Source: Paenibacillus sp. SYP-B3998
GTDB lineage: Bacteria > Bacillota > Bacilli > Paenibacillales > NBRC-103111
Assembly (NCBI RefSeq): GCF_010820665.1
Contig: NZ_JAAIKC010000005.1
Span: forward strand, 62,001 to 126,000
DNA: 64,000 nucleotides
Reading direction: 5' to 3'
Of the stretch, positions 56,676-64,000 are shown in pieces (the stretch's first letter is position 1; each line of letters begins with the position of its first letter). The position numbers were made by a program, and so were the translations under genes. The notes under the pieces are model-generated. The model was not told the origin of the DNA. It made no database searches and saw only the letters and a list, made by a program, of their open reading frames with translations.

Positions 56676-58418
56676 ATGTCATTTGTTATCCGGTTGCAAT
56701 GGTTTTTCAAATGGAGATGGAGTCGCTATGCGCTTGCCATCAGTTTGATGACGTGTGTAAGTTTGCTTTCGACGATACCGCCCAAAATGATAGGGAATAC
56801 GATCGATCATATCAAAAACGGGGATTTGACCGCTTCCAACTTAAGCCAGACAGTCATGCTGCTTATAGGTCTTTCGCTGCTTTTGTATGGGATGGCTTAC
56901 GTATGGATTACGACCTTATTCGGGAATTCGGCATTGATCGAGAAAGTGCTGAGGGGACGTCTCCTCGCGCATTTGACGAAAATGACACCAGCCTTTTTCC
57001 AACGCAACACGACAGGTCAGTTGATGGCGTTAGCGACCAATGATGTTCTCGCAATCGGTCAAACGGCGGGTTACGGGGTTATGACACTTGTGAACACGTT
57101 GGTGGGAGCCTCGGTCGTCATCATCATGATGATTTCCTTCATCAGTTTCAAATTAATGCTTGCGGCGCTTATTCCGCTGCCGTTTCTGGCTATCGTTATT
57201 AATAAGCTCGGGAAAAAAGTAAGGACGCGCTTTCTCGCGGCGCAAGCCTCCTTCGGTAAAATGAATGACCACGCATTGGAGTCTATTTCTGGAATACGTG
57301 TAATTCGTTCCTACGTGCAGGAGGATCATGATCTAACCGCTTTTGACAAAGTAACCTCCGATGTTATGAACAAGAACAAACACGTATCCTTACTGAATGC
57401 GTTGTTTCAGCCGCTTACTTCACTGATTGTTGGGATCAGTTATTCCATTGGCATTGGTTATGGATCCTACCTAGTCTTTCACGATCAAATTACCCTCGGG
57501 CAATTGATTTCTTTCAACATTTATCTCGGTATGCTGATCTGGCCTATGATTGCCTTTGGTGAGTTTATCAATGTGCTTCAGCGTGGAAACGCCTCAGCAG
57601 ATCGCCTCGAAACCGCATTGGCCCAGAAGGCGGATATACCGGATGCGGAAGCGCCGATAGCGATGGACATACCGGAGTCCATCGACGTGAAGCAACTAAC
57701 CTTCACGTATCCGACGGCTAACCATCCTAGCCTCAACAGCGTTTCTTTCCAGTTAGAGCGAGGCCAGACGCTTGGTGTTGTAGGGAAAACGGGTAGTGGG
57801 AAAAGCACGCTGCTCAAGCAGCTGCTGCGCCAATATCCGATTGAGCCAGAAAAATTGTTCATCGCAGGTGTTCCAGTCGAGCAAATCGCCTTGGATCAAA
57901 TGAAGCGCTGGGTAGCTTACGTACCTCAGGAGCATTTGCTGCTCTCCAAATCAATCCGCGACAACATCGCACTTGGCAAACCGGATGCATCACCCGAAGA
58001 GATTGCAAGAGCCGTAGAAATGGCCTCCTTTACTCAGGATATTGCCCAAATGCCAGAAGGGCTTTCGACTGTTGTCGGAGAAAATGGCGTGATGCTTTCT
58101 GGCGGACAGAAGCAGCGTTTAGCGATCGCGCGTGCCCTGCTTATCGATTCGGAAATTCTGCTGCTGGACGATGCTTTGTCGGCGGTAGACGCACGGACGG
58201 AGAGCCGGATTTTGCATCATATTCGTTTGGAACGTGCTGGCAAGACGACACTCATAACGACACATCGTCTTTCTGCGGTCAGCCATGCGAATTGGATTCT
58301 CGTGCTGGATGAGGGGCGAATTATCGAAGAGGGTACCCACGAGGAACTCATGCATTTCGACGGCTGGTACAAAGAACAGTGGGAACGCCAACAGATGGAA
58401 GCTAGTCTGGAAGAATAA
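56676..58418 (+). CDS. Heterodimeric ABC exporter subunit with degenerate Walker B
   Basis: A 580-residue half-transporter with six helices (about 15-290) and an ATPase domain (about 330-570). Walker A is GKTGSGKSTLL, the signature is canonical (LSGGQKQRLAIARAL), and Walker B is ILLLDDALSAVD, where the catalytic Glu is Asp. This is the form of the degenerate-site half (YheI/TM287/BmrC-like) in heterodimeric multidrug exporters. The ATG with AAAGAGGTG before it is preferred to one seven codons upstream. Its partner follows 60 bases later. Confidence 0.92.
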   Translation: MSFVIRLQWFFKWRWSRYALAISLMTCVSLLSTIPPKMIGNTIDHIKNGDLTASNLSQTVMLLIGLSLLLYGMAYVWITTLFGNSALIEKVLRGRLLAHLTKMTPAFFQRNTTGQLMALATNDVLAIGQTAGYGVMTLVNTLVGASVVIIMMISFISFKLMLAALIPLPFLAIVINKLGKKVRTRFLAAQASFGKMNDHALESISGIRVIRSYVQEDHDLTAFDKVTSDVMNKNKHVSLLNALFQPLTSLIVGISYSIGIGYGSYLVFHDQITLGQLISFNIYLGMLIWPMIAFGEFINVLQRGNASADRLETALAQKADIPDAEAPIAMDIPESIDVKQLTFTYPTANHPSLNSVSFQLERGQTLGVVGKTGSGKSTLLKQLLRQYPIEPEKLFIAGVPVEQIALDQMKRWVAYVPQEHLLLSKSIRDNIALGKPDASPEEIARAVEMASFTQDIAQMPEGLSTVVGENGVMLSGGQKQRLAIARALLIDSEILLLDDALSAVDARTESRILHHIRLERAGKTTLITTHRLSAVSHANWILVLDEGRIIEEGTHEELMHFDGWYKEQWERQQMEASLEE

Positions 58419-58478
58419 TAAGAGCGATTGTTTACCAAGTCAGTTTGGCTAATATACAACGCTAAGGAGGCCGCATGA

Positions 58479-60248
58479 ATGACAAAGCCGTCCACGACGA
58501 GAAGACTGCTCGGGTATGCTCTCGTCTATAAATTTAGAATTATCGGTGCGCTGCTTATACTTTGCTGTGCCGTAGGCGCAGAGCTAGGCGGACCTTATAT
58601 TACGAAAACGATTATTGACCAACATTTATCCGTTGGCACACGTGATTTAGGGCCGGTTCTTAAGCTGCTTGCCCTGTACTTAGGGCTGCTGCTCACGGCT
58701 AGTATTTGTAATTTCACGCAAGCGTACATGTTGCAATCGACTGCTCTGCAGATTATTAAAAATATGCGAATGGATTTAATGAAGCATATTCAACGCATTT
58801 CACTGCGCTATTTTGATAACACGCCGATTGGGCAGGTTGTATCTAGAATCGCCAATGACACGGAGGCAGTTCGTGACTTGTTCATGAGCTTCATGGCTAC
58901 GTTTGTCGTAAGCATGATGCAACTGACAGGTATCTTTATTGCTCTATTTATTTTGGATTGGCATCTCGCTATGTTCTGCTTGCTGCTGCCCCCTATATTT
59001 GCTTTGATTATGACGATTCATTTGAAGTACTCCAAGATATTCATCACAATCATGCGGGCTAGACTCAGCGATATGAACGCGATGATTAATGAATCCATCG
59101 TGGTGATGCCGATTATTCAAGCTTTTCGTCGGGAGAAGGTCACGCTCCAGGAATTCGAAGTATTGAATGAGGATCGCTATGTGAATCAAATTAAGCAGTT
59201 CCGCATCTTCTCATTATCATCTCGTAACATTGTGGGTATGATCGGCAGCCTGGTGACTGCCTCCGTCATTTGGTATTTCGGTAAGGAGTCGCTGCAAACC
59301 GCTATTTCCTTTGGGGTGTTCTATGCTTTTATCGATTACTTGGGGCGGATTTTTCAACCGATTATTGGGATATTCGATCAGCTGACGAATGCGCAAAGAG
59401 CGTTTGTTTCCGCGGAGAAGGTATTCACCATTCTTGATATGGAAGGCAAGGACGTCGAGAAGACGGATCAAGTGGAGCGTCCAGAAGGCGTTGTGAAATT
59501 CGAAAATGTAACGTTTGCTTATAAAGCCGGGGACAACGTGCTCAAGAAAATCTCCTTTGAGGCTCGAAAAGGGGAAACCGTGGCGCTTGTGGGCCATACG
59601 GGCTCAGGTAAAAGCTCAATTATGAACCTGCTGCTTGGTTTCTATGAGCCTGATCAAGGCCAAATCACGATTGACGGCGTTGATATTACCACCTTGTCCA
59701 AACAAGCGCTGCGTAAGCATATGGGCATTGTTTTGCAGGATCCGTTCCTGTTTGCCGGTGATATCAAGTTCAACGTCAGTTTGTATAACAAAGACATTTC
59801 CCTGGAGCGCGTGAAAGAAGCGTTAAGGGACGTGGGCGCCGCGCCGTTCATTGAGCAATTGCCTGGTGGCTATGACGAGCAGGTGGTGGAGCGGGGAAGC
59901 ACGTTATCTTCCGGTCAGAGACAGCTGATATCTTTTGCCCGAGCGTTGGCCTTTGATCCTTCGATTCTCATCTTAGATGAAGCGACGGCTAGCATCGACA
60001 GCGAGACGGAGGGACTCATCCAAAAAGCATTGAAAGTCGTCAGCGAAGGCCGAACCACCTTAGTTATCGCGCATCGCCTCTCCACGATTCGGGATGCCGA
60101 TCAGATTCTTGTGCTGCATCGCGGTGAAATTGCCGAGCGTGGCAATCATGATGAGCTTATGGCGCTTGGAGGCAGGTACGCTAAGATGTATCAGCTGCAA
60201 AAGGGGGAGAGCGTTTCATCGGGTGCCGCAGGTAAGATTGCGAATTAA
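58479..60248 (+). CDS. Heterodimeric ABC exporter subunit with canonical Walker B
   Basis: A 589-residue half-transporter: six helices (about 18-310), then an ATPase domain with Walker A GHTGSGKSSIMN, Walker B ILILDEATASID with the catalytic Glu, and a non-standard signature LSSGQRQLISFARAL (Ser for the first Gly). The asymmetry complements the preceding subunit, giving one active and one degenerate ATP site, as in TM287/288 and YheHI. Substrates of such pumps are hydrophobic drugs or lipids. AAGGAGG precedes the ATG. Confidence 0.93.
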   Translation: MTKPSTTRRLLGYALVYKFRIIGALLILCCAVGAELGGPYITKTIIDQHLSVGTRDLGPVLKLLALYLGLLLTASICNFTQAYMLQSTALQIIKNMRMDLMKHIQRISLRYFDNTPIGQVVSRIANDTEAVRDLFMSFMATFVVSMMQLTGIFIALFILDWHLAMFCLLLPPIFALIMTIHLKYSKIFITIMRARLSDMNAMINESIVVMPIIQAFRREKVTLQEFEVLNEDRYVNQIKQFRIFSLSSRNIVGMIGSLVTASVIWYFGKESLQTAISFGVFYAFIDYLGRIFQPIIGIFDQLTNAQRAFVSAEKVFTILDMEGKDVEKTDQVERPEGVVKFENVTFAYKAGDNVLKKISFEARKGETVALVGHTGSGKSSIMNLLLGFYEPDQGQITIDGVDITTLSKQALRKHMGIVLQDPFLFAGDIKFNVSLYNKDISLERVKEALRDVGAAPFIEQLPGGYDEQVVERGSTLSSGQRQLISFARALAFDPSILILDEATASIDSETEGLIQKALKVVSEGRTTLVIAHRLSTIRDADQILVLHRGEIAERGNHDELMALGGRYAKMYQLQKGESVSSGAAGKIAN

Positions 60249-60544
60249 CTTAGAGAGATAGATACGCAAAGTTCTATTTTCTGGCACCAAAAATAGATGT
60301 GACTAATTATTAACTCCGCGCGTTGGTGCAGTTGCCATGCTTGGAAGGACTGGGAGTGCAAGTGGTGTACCAGCGAAAGCCAAAAACAAAGCTCCTCTGA
60401 CAATCCAAACTATTATTAAGAATTATTTCATTCGTGTGTTATTTGGAATGTATGGAGTTAAGAGGGATCCTATGATCACGAAAATTGTTCTATAGATTCA
60501 ATAGATCTGGATTTCCTTTATTCTTCTGTCACTTCAATGTAAAA

Positions 60545-60562
60545 GCCCCTCGATGGAGGGGC
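60545..60562 (-). terminator. Hairpin with T run on the minus strand
   Basis: GCCCCTC and GAGGGGC form a 7-bp stem with a GATG loop. On the minus strand it is followed by TTTT, so it could stop transcripts coming from the DUF3800 side; on the plus strand it could follow the exporter transcript. Confidence 0.55.
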
Positions 60563-60713
60563 AAAGGCGTAGAACATTATGATAGCGGTAGTGAACACGT
60601 CTTATAAGCTTCTGGGGGAGGGTCTATTTATGGACATGTTCATAAAATTGAATGTCCTGTTCCGATATCGATAAAAATGCTGAATTAACATTTTATAGTT
60701 TCAAAAACTTGTA

Positions 60714-60750
60714 AAAAAAACGCTCTGCATGAGCGTTTTTTTTTTTTTTT
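60714..60750. terminator. Strong intrinsic terminator
   Basis: Seven A residues, CGCTC, the loop TGCAT, GAGCG and a run of fifteen T residues form a stem of up to 12 bp with a 5-base loop. On the plus strand it has an ideal T tail; on the minus strand it ends the DUF3800 transcript. Confidence 0.85.
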
Positions 60751-60757
60751 GCGACGG

Positions 60758-60923
60758 GAGAGCTTTCGCAATCCTATCGCGTTAACTGCAGTGAAGAGCT
60801 TTCGCGGTTCCTGCAAATTTAATATGCTTCAATCCATTTGAAATAATACAAAATCTAAAAATTAATAAAGAAGAGCTTCCGCAGTTCTTATTTTTTAAGA
60901 AGTAGAAAAGCTTTCGCGATTCC
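60758..60923. repeat. Four copies of a 19-base repeat beside the DUF3800 gene
   Basis: Four units share the consensus GAAGAGCTTTCGCRRTTCC: 60758-60774, 60793-60811, 60870-60888 and 60905-60923. The AGCTT cores are 35, 77 and 35 bases apart, so the array looks like two pairs with equal internal spacing. The units are degenerate (CTTTCGC or CTTCCGC; CAATCC, CGGTTCC, CAGTTCT, CGATTCC). The intervening sequence is AT-rich and differs between units. The equal 35-base pair spacing suggests protein binding sites or an element end rather than CRISPR repeats. Confidence 0.7.
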
Positions 60924-60963
60924 ATTAATATTATATGCAATAACCTCATTTAAAGTCAAGAAA

Positions 60964-61704
60964 TTAAGGGATTATTTTAATTCCAAATCTCTCTTGCTTT
61001 CCACATCTTCCATCATAAGCCTTTTTTTCAATAACATCAATTAGTCCATGTGTACGTTGATCCTTATTACTTAGCTTACGGTTCAACGAATTTGGCAATA
61101 AATCAGCAATTTGAAGACCGACAATATTGTCTACTTTTAAGGGGAAACTAATGGTGCCAACCCTATTTTGAATTACTCGTTTGTCATAAAAGAGTGTTCC
61201 GTTAGCCTTTAAATAATGAAAATGATATTGTAATTGTTCATCCTTTTGGTGAGGATTGGCATCAGTTGACTCCACGTAAATATTACCAACACCATTGCTT
61301 TTCTCTAAAAAATGCACAAAGTTTTCTAAAATAACTTGCAAAGCAATAAAGTATTTGTCTCTACTGTTGCTGTAAAGCTTTTGACAGCTAACTTCGTGGA
61401 TGCATACGGCAAATATAGGTAAATCATATTTTTGGAATAACGATTTTATTCTCTCCCAAAACTCTTCATATTTTTTGTTGTTTTGAAAAATTTTAAAGGG
61501 AGTGCTAGATTTGTGTTTTTGAATTTCCATTTCATGAATTATGACTGAAGTATCTCCGAAAAAGTCCTGCTTTATTTGATTAAGCTCTGGAATAATCTTG
61601 GTTTCATAATCTTCTGTAGATACAGCGAATCCAACTAAGCAAAAATGATCAAAATGTCCTCCTGTAAGAATTTCATCTAAATATAATGAATATTTCTTCC
61701 TCAT
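60964..61704 (-). CDS. DUF3800 domain protein
   Basis: A 246-residue protein. DUF3800 features are the N-terminal YSLYLDEILTGG (D10, E11), the middle IYVESTD (E145), and VDNIVGLQIADLLPNSLNR with D201, ending FGIKIIP. The acidic residues occur in the order expected of an RNase H-like nuclease fold, which has been proposed for this family; activity is not shown. The ATG with GGGGGTG about 8 bases before it is preferred to one five codons upstream. It lies 212 bases after the DGQHR gene, with its own possible promoter (TTCAAC, 18 bases, TATACT), and is followed by a repeat array and terminator. Confidence 0.8.
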   Translation of the reverse strand: MRKKYSLYLDEILTGGHFDHFCLVGFAVSTEDYETKIIPELNQIKQDFFGDTSVIIHEMEIQKHKSSTPFKIFQNNKKYEEFWERIKSLFQKYDLPIFAVCIHEVSCQKLYSNSRDKYFIALQVILENFVHFLEKSNGVGNIYVESTDANPHQKDEQLQYHFHYLKANGTLFYDKRVIQNRVGTISFPLKVDNIVGLQIADLLPNSLNRKLSNKDQRTHGLIDVIEKKAYDGRCGKQERFGIKIIP

Positions 61705-61916
61705 AGTTTTCACCCCCATTTATTTATGACTGTCCCCATCAGAATAGTGTTTTAATCACCATAGGGTAATAGGAGTATATAACCTAATCAGGCTTAAGTT
61801 GAAGTCGCTTAATTAATTGAGTTTTTCGAATTCACGAAACCAACCACTAAGTTATTCTGATATACTGACCCATGTTTGCCCAGTGTGATTGCCGGACACG
61901 AAGCCTCTACTTGGCT

Positions 61917-63347
61917 TTAATCCTTTCGTTTAGGTAAACCTAACGTCCAACGAATCATATCCCCAATTATCGGAAAGATATCGTTATGCTTAGCACCAAA
62001 CCTCATCCATCCTGTAGAACCTTCAAAATTCCCCACATCTCTATTTCCTTTGGATTCATTAGGCAAATAATCTTTTAGTCCTTCAAGTTCGGCTTCTATT
62101 ATTTCTTCTTCGTTTAGTTGATAATATCTCCATAACTTATTTTCATGGCCAAAATCAATTTCAGTAATACCATCCAGAAGTTTGTCCAATAATTCTTCCT
62201 TAGTTTGCCGCCCGAATGCAAAATCATAGGTTAGTTTTGCAAGAGCCTTAAGAACAACGGGCTGTGCTGCAACGGTTTTGTGCTTTGCACCTACCTCTCC
62301 AAAATCGGGTATCTGGGTGACTGCTTCCCAAAAACGTTTTGCAACTGTAAGCTTCGGTTGAACAATAACAGGGGTTGCAGTATTAATATTGGACCTATTA
62401 AGAATTAAATGGGCATTAATCGCAACTAAGTCTTTGCGAGTAAAACTGCCGTCATCGTTTACCCAATCTACTTTATCCCCAGAAGCAAGTTTAATGAGTT
62501 CAGTTTCAAGCAATTCATCTTTAATAAAGGCGTTTACTGGATTGGAGCTGTCAAACTCAAGCGCGAGACTCTTCTCCATTTTTTTTGATAAATTATTCAA
62601 GTCATGAAAAAGTTGTCTTTCCTCGGGGATATCAAGACCCAGGTGAATTTCAACATTTACGGTACATTCACTTCTAGTTACTTGATAACATTCTATCCAT
62701 ACATTTAATTCATCTTGGGGAATGCTCCTATCATTCCTACCGTAGGGAAATAAGGAACTCTTCTGGGCTGGATATCTCTGTTGCATCCTAATATCTTCTA
62801 AAAAATCTATCACTATTTGCATTGCCTTTCTTCGATGCTGCCCATCTACTACCCATAAAATATCCTTTTGTCCAAGCCAGATCCTAACACCGATGCCTTC
62901 ATTGTTAGTTGTAGTAAGTGGTTTGCCTCGAAGTTCTGCACCATTCCGGCCAGCTGTCCTTAAGTTAGCAACAATAGGTTGCAAGGCAAGGTATGGTTGT
63001 TTTCCAATCATTTCTTGCATTCTAAGCTTTGTATTCATCAAATGACCTTCTTCTTTATGTAGCAGAATCGTTGTGGACAACAATCCTTTAAGGATATACC
63101 GTGCCAGATCATTTGCATGTTTAATGTCTAACTTACGCTGAGATACAGGTCTTCCGTTTTCCGATCTTTCATTTGCAACATCTGACATTCGATAGAATTC
63201 ATACATTGGCAGTTTTGCGAGCAAAGTACTATTACCCATGTTGTTACATAGGAATGCTTTAATTTGAGTTTCAGAAGTATCACCTCGCTGGATCAACTGA
63301 TCTAACGATTTCACTTCTTCGCTGTTTTCTGTATTAGCTACAAACAT
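61917..63347 (-). CDS. DGQHR-domain protein, DndB-like
   Basis: A 476-residue protein. The central motif WVVDGQHRRKAMQ (DGQHR at 168-172) and FHDLNNLSKKMEKSLALEFD (about 247-266) match the DGQHR/DndB superfamily (DndB is the regulator of DNA phosphorothioate modification). The N-terminal part (LPMYEFYRMSDVANERSENG, IKHANDLARYILKGLLSTTI) fits the same family. No dndCDE or other modification genes lie in the window. The start is supported by GAGGGGGATT before the ATG and by a good promoter 46-73 bases upstream. Iteron-like repeats lie further upstream. Alternative: a ParB-like or phage defence protein. Confidence 0.8.
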   Translation of the reverse strand: MFVANTENSEEVKSLDQLIQRGDTSETQIKAFLCNNMGNSTLLAKLPMYEFYRMSDVANERSENGRPVSQRKLDIKHANDLARYILKGLLSTTILLHKEEGHLMNTKLRMQEMIGKQPYLALQPIVANLRTAGRNGAELRGKPLTTTNNEGIGVRIWLGQKDILWVVDGQHRRKAMQIVIDFLEDIRMQQRYPAQKSSLFPYGRNDRSIPQDELNVWIECYQVTRSECTVNVEIHLGLDIPEERQLFHDLNNLSKKMEKSLALEFDSSNPVNAFIKDELLETELIKLASGDKVDWVNDDGSFTRKDLVAINAHLILNRSNINTATPVIVQPKLTVAKRFWEAVTQIPDFGEVGAKHKTVAAQPVVLKALAKLTYDFAFGRQTKEELLDKLLDGITEIDFGHENKLWRYYQLNEEEIIEAELEGLKDYLPNESKGNRDVGNFEGSTGWMRFGAKHNDIFPIIGDMIRWTLGLPKRKD

Positions 63348-63392
63348 AGTAATCCCCCTCTAAATTGGTAGTAGTTTCCTGCCTATGAATCT

Positions 63393-63420
63393 ATTATACA
63401 TAATATTATTCCTGTGTAAA
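63393..63420 (-). promoter_or_regulatory. Sigma-A type promoter of the DGQHR gene
   Basis: On the minus strand TTTACA (-35) and TATAAT (-10) are 16 bases apart, close to the vegetative consensus. The start of transcription would be about 40 bases before the ATG. An inverted half-copy of the upstream repeat (CCAGGTT at 63424-63430) touches the -35 element. Confidence 0.75.
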
Positions 63421-63450
63421 CAGCCAGGTTGATTTATTTGATGAATATAA

Positions 63451-63520
63451 TATACCTGGATTTATATGAATAATGGTTTTATAATACCTGGAGTTATATA
63501 AAATATACCTGGGTTTAAAT
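63451..63520. repeat. Three iteron-like repeats upstream of the DGQHR promoter
   Basis: TATACCTGGATTTATAT (63451-63467), AATACCTGGAGTTATAT (63483-63499) and TATACCTGGGTTTAAAT (63504-63520) share ATACCTGG plus an AT-rich tail. The ACCTGG cores start 32 and 21 bases apart, three and two turns of the helix, so they lie on one face. An inverted copy, CCAGGTT, lies at 63424-63430 next to the promoter, and a weak copy (ATACCTG) at 63731. This pattern fits binding sites for a regulator, perhaps the DGQHR protein itself. Confidence 0.75.
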
Positions 63521-64000
63521 TTTGTTTTCTTTTTCTTTTTCTTTTTTTTGATAAAACGGTGCTTAAGTGCGCTAGATTTTTCGATTTAAACACATCCATA
63601 GGTCCCTAGCCAAACTAGGAGCTACTTAGAGAAAAACTGTATTTAATTTTATTTTCAAAAACACTGTAACTAAATGCAGTTACAATTTCCGTGGTTGGGA
63701 TTCCTTTCGTAATCGATCTCGATAAGAGAAATACCTGACAAGTATCTCCACGCTATATTTTCGTTAACATGTTCTTAAGAAAATCGAAGAACGGATCTTT
63801 CGCTCTTAATACGAACAAAGACGGTTTTTCCATTATTTCGAGGAAGGAAGAGGCTATTGCAGCGAAATTCGTGATGTTTCCACTCTGCTAAAACATAAAT
63901 AGTCCCACTTAAATAATTGCGTACTTAGAGGTGAAAGTTCCACTATGGAGGTGGTCATTTCTACAAGCATTCATGTTCCTAAAAGCATACGTTCTGTCGT
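63521..64000. other. AT-rich right edge with an inverted repeat and a possible insertion-sequence end
   Basis: No complete gene. TGTAACT and AGTTACA form an inverted repeat with a 6-base spacer (63665-63684). From 63876 three short repeats occur: GTTTCCACT, AGTCCCACT (63901-63909) and AGTTCCACT (63936-63944), in the same direction. Repeats of this kind occur at the left ends of IS21-type elements, ahead of the transposase gene. An ATG at 63945 opens a frame (MEVVISTSIHVPKSIRSV) that runs off the window, but its ribosome binding site is unconvincing. The identity is open. Confidence 0.35.

Larger units (their letters stand above)
60249..60963. other. Long non-coding stretch with hairpins and repeats
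   Basis: No convincing gene. A 52-codon frame (60337-60495, starting MLGRTGSASGVPAKAKNKAP) has no ribosome binding site and no recognised homology. The stretch holds two hairpins (60545-60562 and 60714-60750) and a family of four 19-base repeats (60758-60923), listed separately. It separates the exporter genes from the minus-strand DUF3800 gene and is strongly AT-rich in its right half. Confidence 0.5.

Noticed and set aside
60337..60495. A 52-codon plus-strand gene after the exporter
   Set aside because: No ribosome binding site, no recognisable family; mentioned only as content of the gap.
60758..60923. CRISPR array
   Set aside because: The repeats are only 19 bases, vary at several sites, and the spacers are 16-19 and 58 bases; no cas genes are near.

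Overview
The window looks like chromosomal DNA of a Gram-positive, spore-forming Firmicute, most likely Paenibacillus or a close relative. The evidence is the strong AAGGAGG ribosome binding sites, an SLH-anchored subtilase, a copper-amine-oxidase-type stalk domain, a 7TMR-DISM/LytS-type hybrid kinase, several AraC regulators, Fur-type boxes and many Firmicute-type intrinsic terminators. No rRNA, tRNA or CRISPR array was seen.

Left part (1-13.1 kb). The window opens on the last 40 codons of a sensor kinase. Frameshifted remains of a large serine recombinase follow directly at its stop, then a membrane protein gene broken by an in-frame TAG. Next is an intact module of response regulator, histidine kinase, VanZ-like protein, ABC ATPase and a large FtsX-type permease, the layout used for resistance to peptide antibiotics or cell-envelope stress. 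An AraC regulator, a GH13 protein that has lost key catalytic residues, a RidA-family protein, a decayed stalk-domain gene and a small membrane protein follow.

13-29 kb. This stretch holds a lipoprotein, two tandem GT2 glycosyltransferases (one lacking the ED catalytic Asp), a large secreted S8 protease with three SLH domains, and a secreted GH19 chitinase. After these come hydrolase and MerR fragments, a beta-carbonic anhydrase, an epimerase-like SDR, a YjdM-type zinc ribbon protein, an LLM oxidoreductase, a VOC protein, an Lrp regulator, a chemoreceptor and a TetR regulator with matching operators.

29-50 kb. A DHA2 efflux pump is followed by a Fur-controlled siderophore ABC operon divergent from a ferredoxin-NADP-reductase-like gene. 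The region 35.5-39 kb is a gene graveyard: a bacitracin-type ABC/kinase cluster with a nonsense codon and truncations, abutting a collapsed oligopeptide ABC operon. Then come a flavodoxin-fold quinone reductase with a divergent AraC regulator, a 1031-residue hybrid sensor kinase, RlmN, glutamate dehydrogenase, a methyltransferase and a DbpA/YxiN-type helicase.

50-60 kb. A MarR gene with two operator-like repeats precedes a complete peptide-import system (binding protein, two permeases, two ATPases), an unrecognised 171-residue protein, and an asymmetric heterodimeric ABC exporter.

60-64 kb. The right edge is AT-rich and holds the most unusual locus: a DndB-like DGQHR-domain gene and a DUF3800 gene, both on the minus strand. 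Three iteron-like repeats spaced 32 and 21 bp lie upstream of a good promoter, and a second family of four 19-bp repeats lies just downstream. No dndCDE-type genes are visible, so this is a candidate stand-alone defence or mobile-element module. The last 130 bp contain short repeats that may be an insertion-sequence end.
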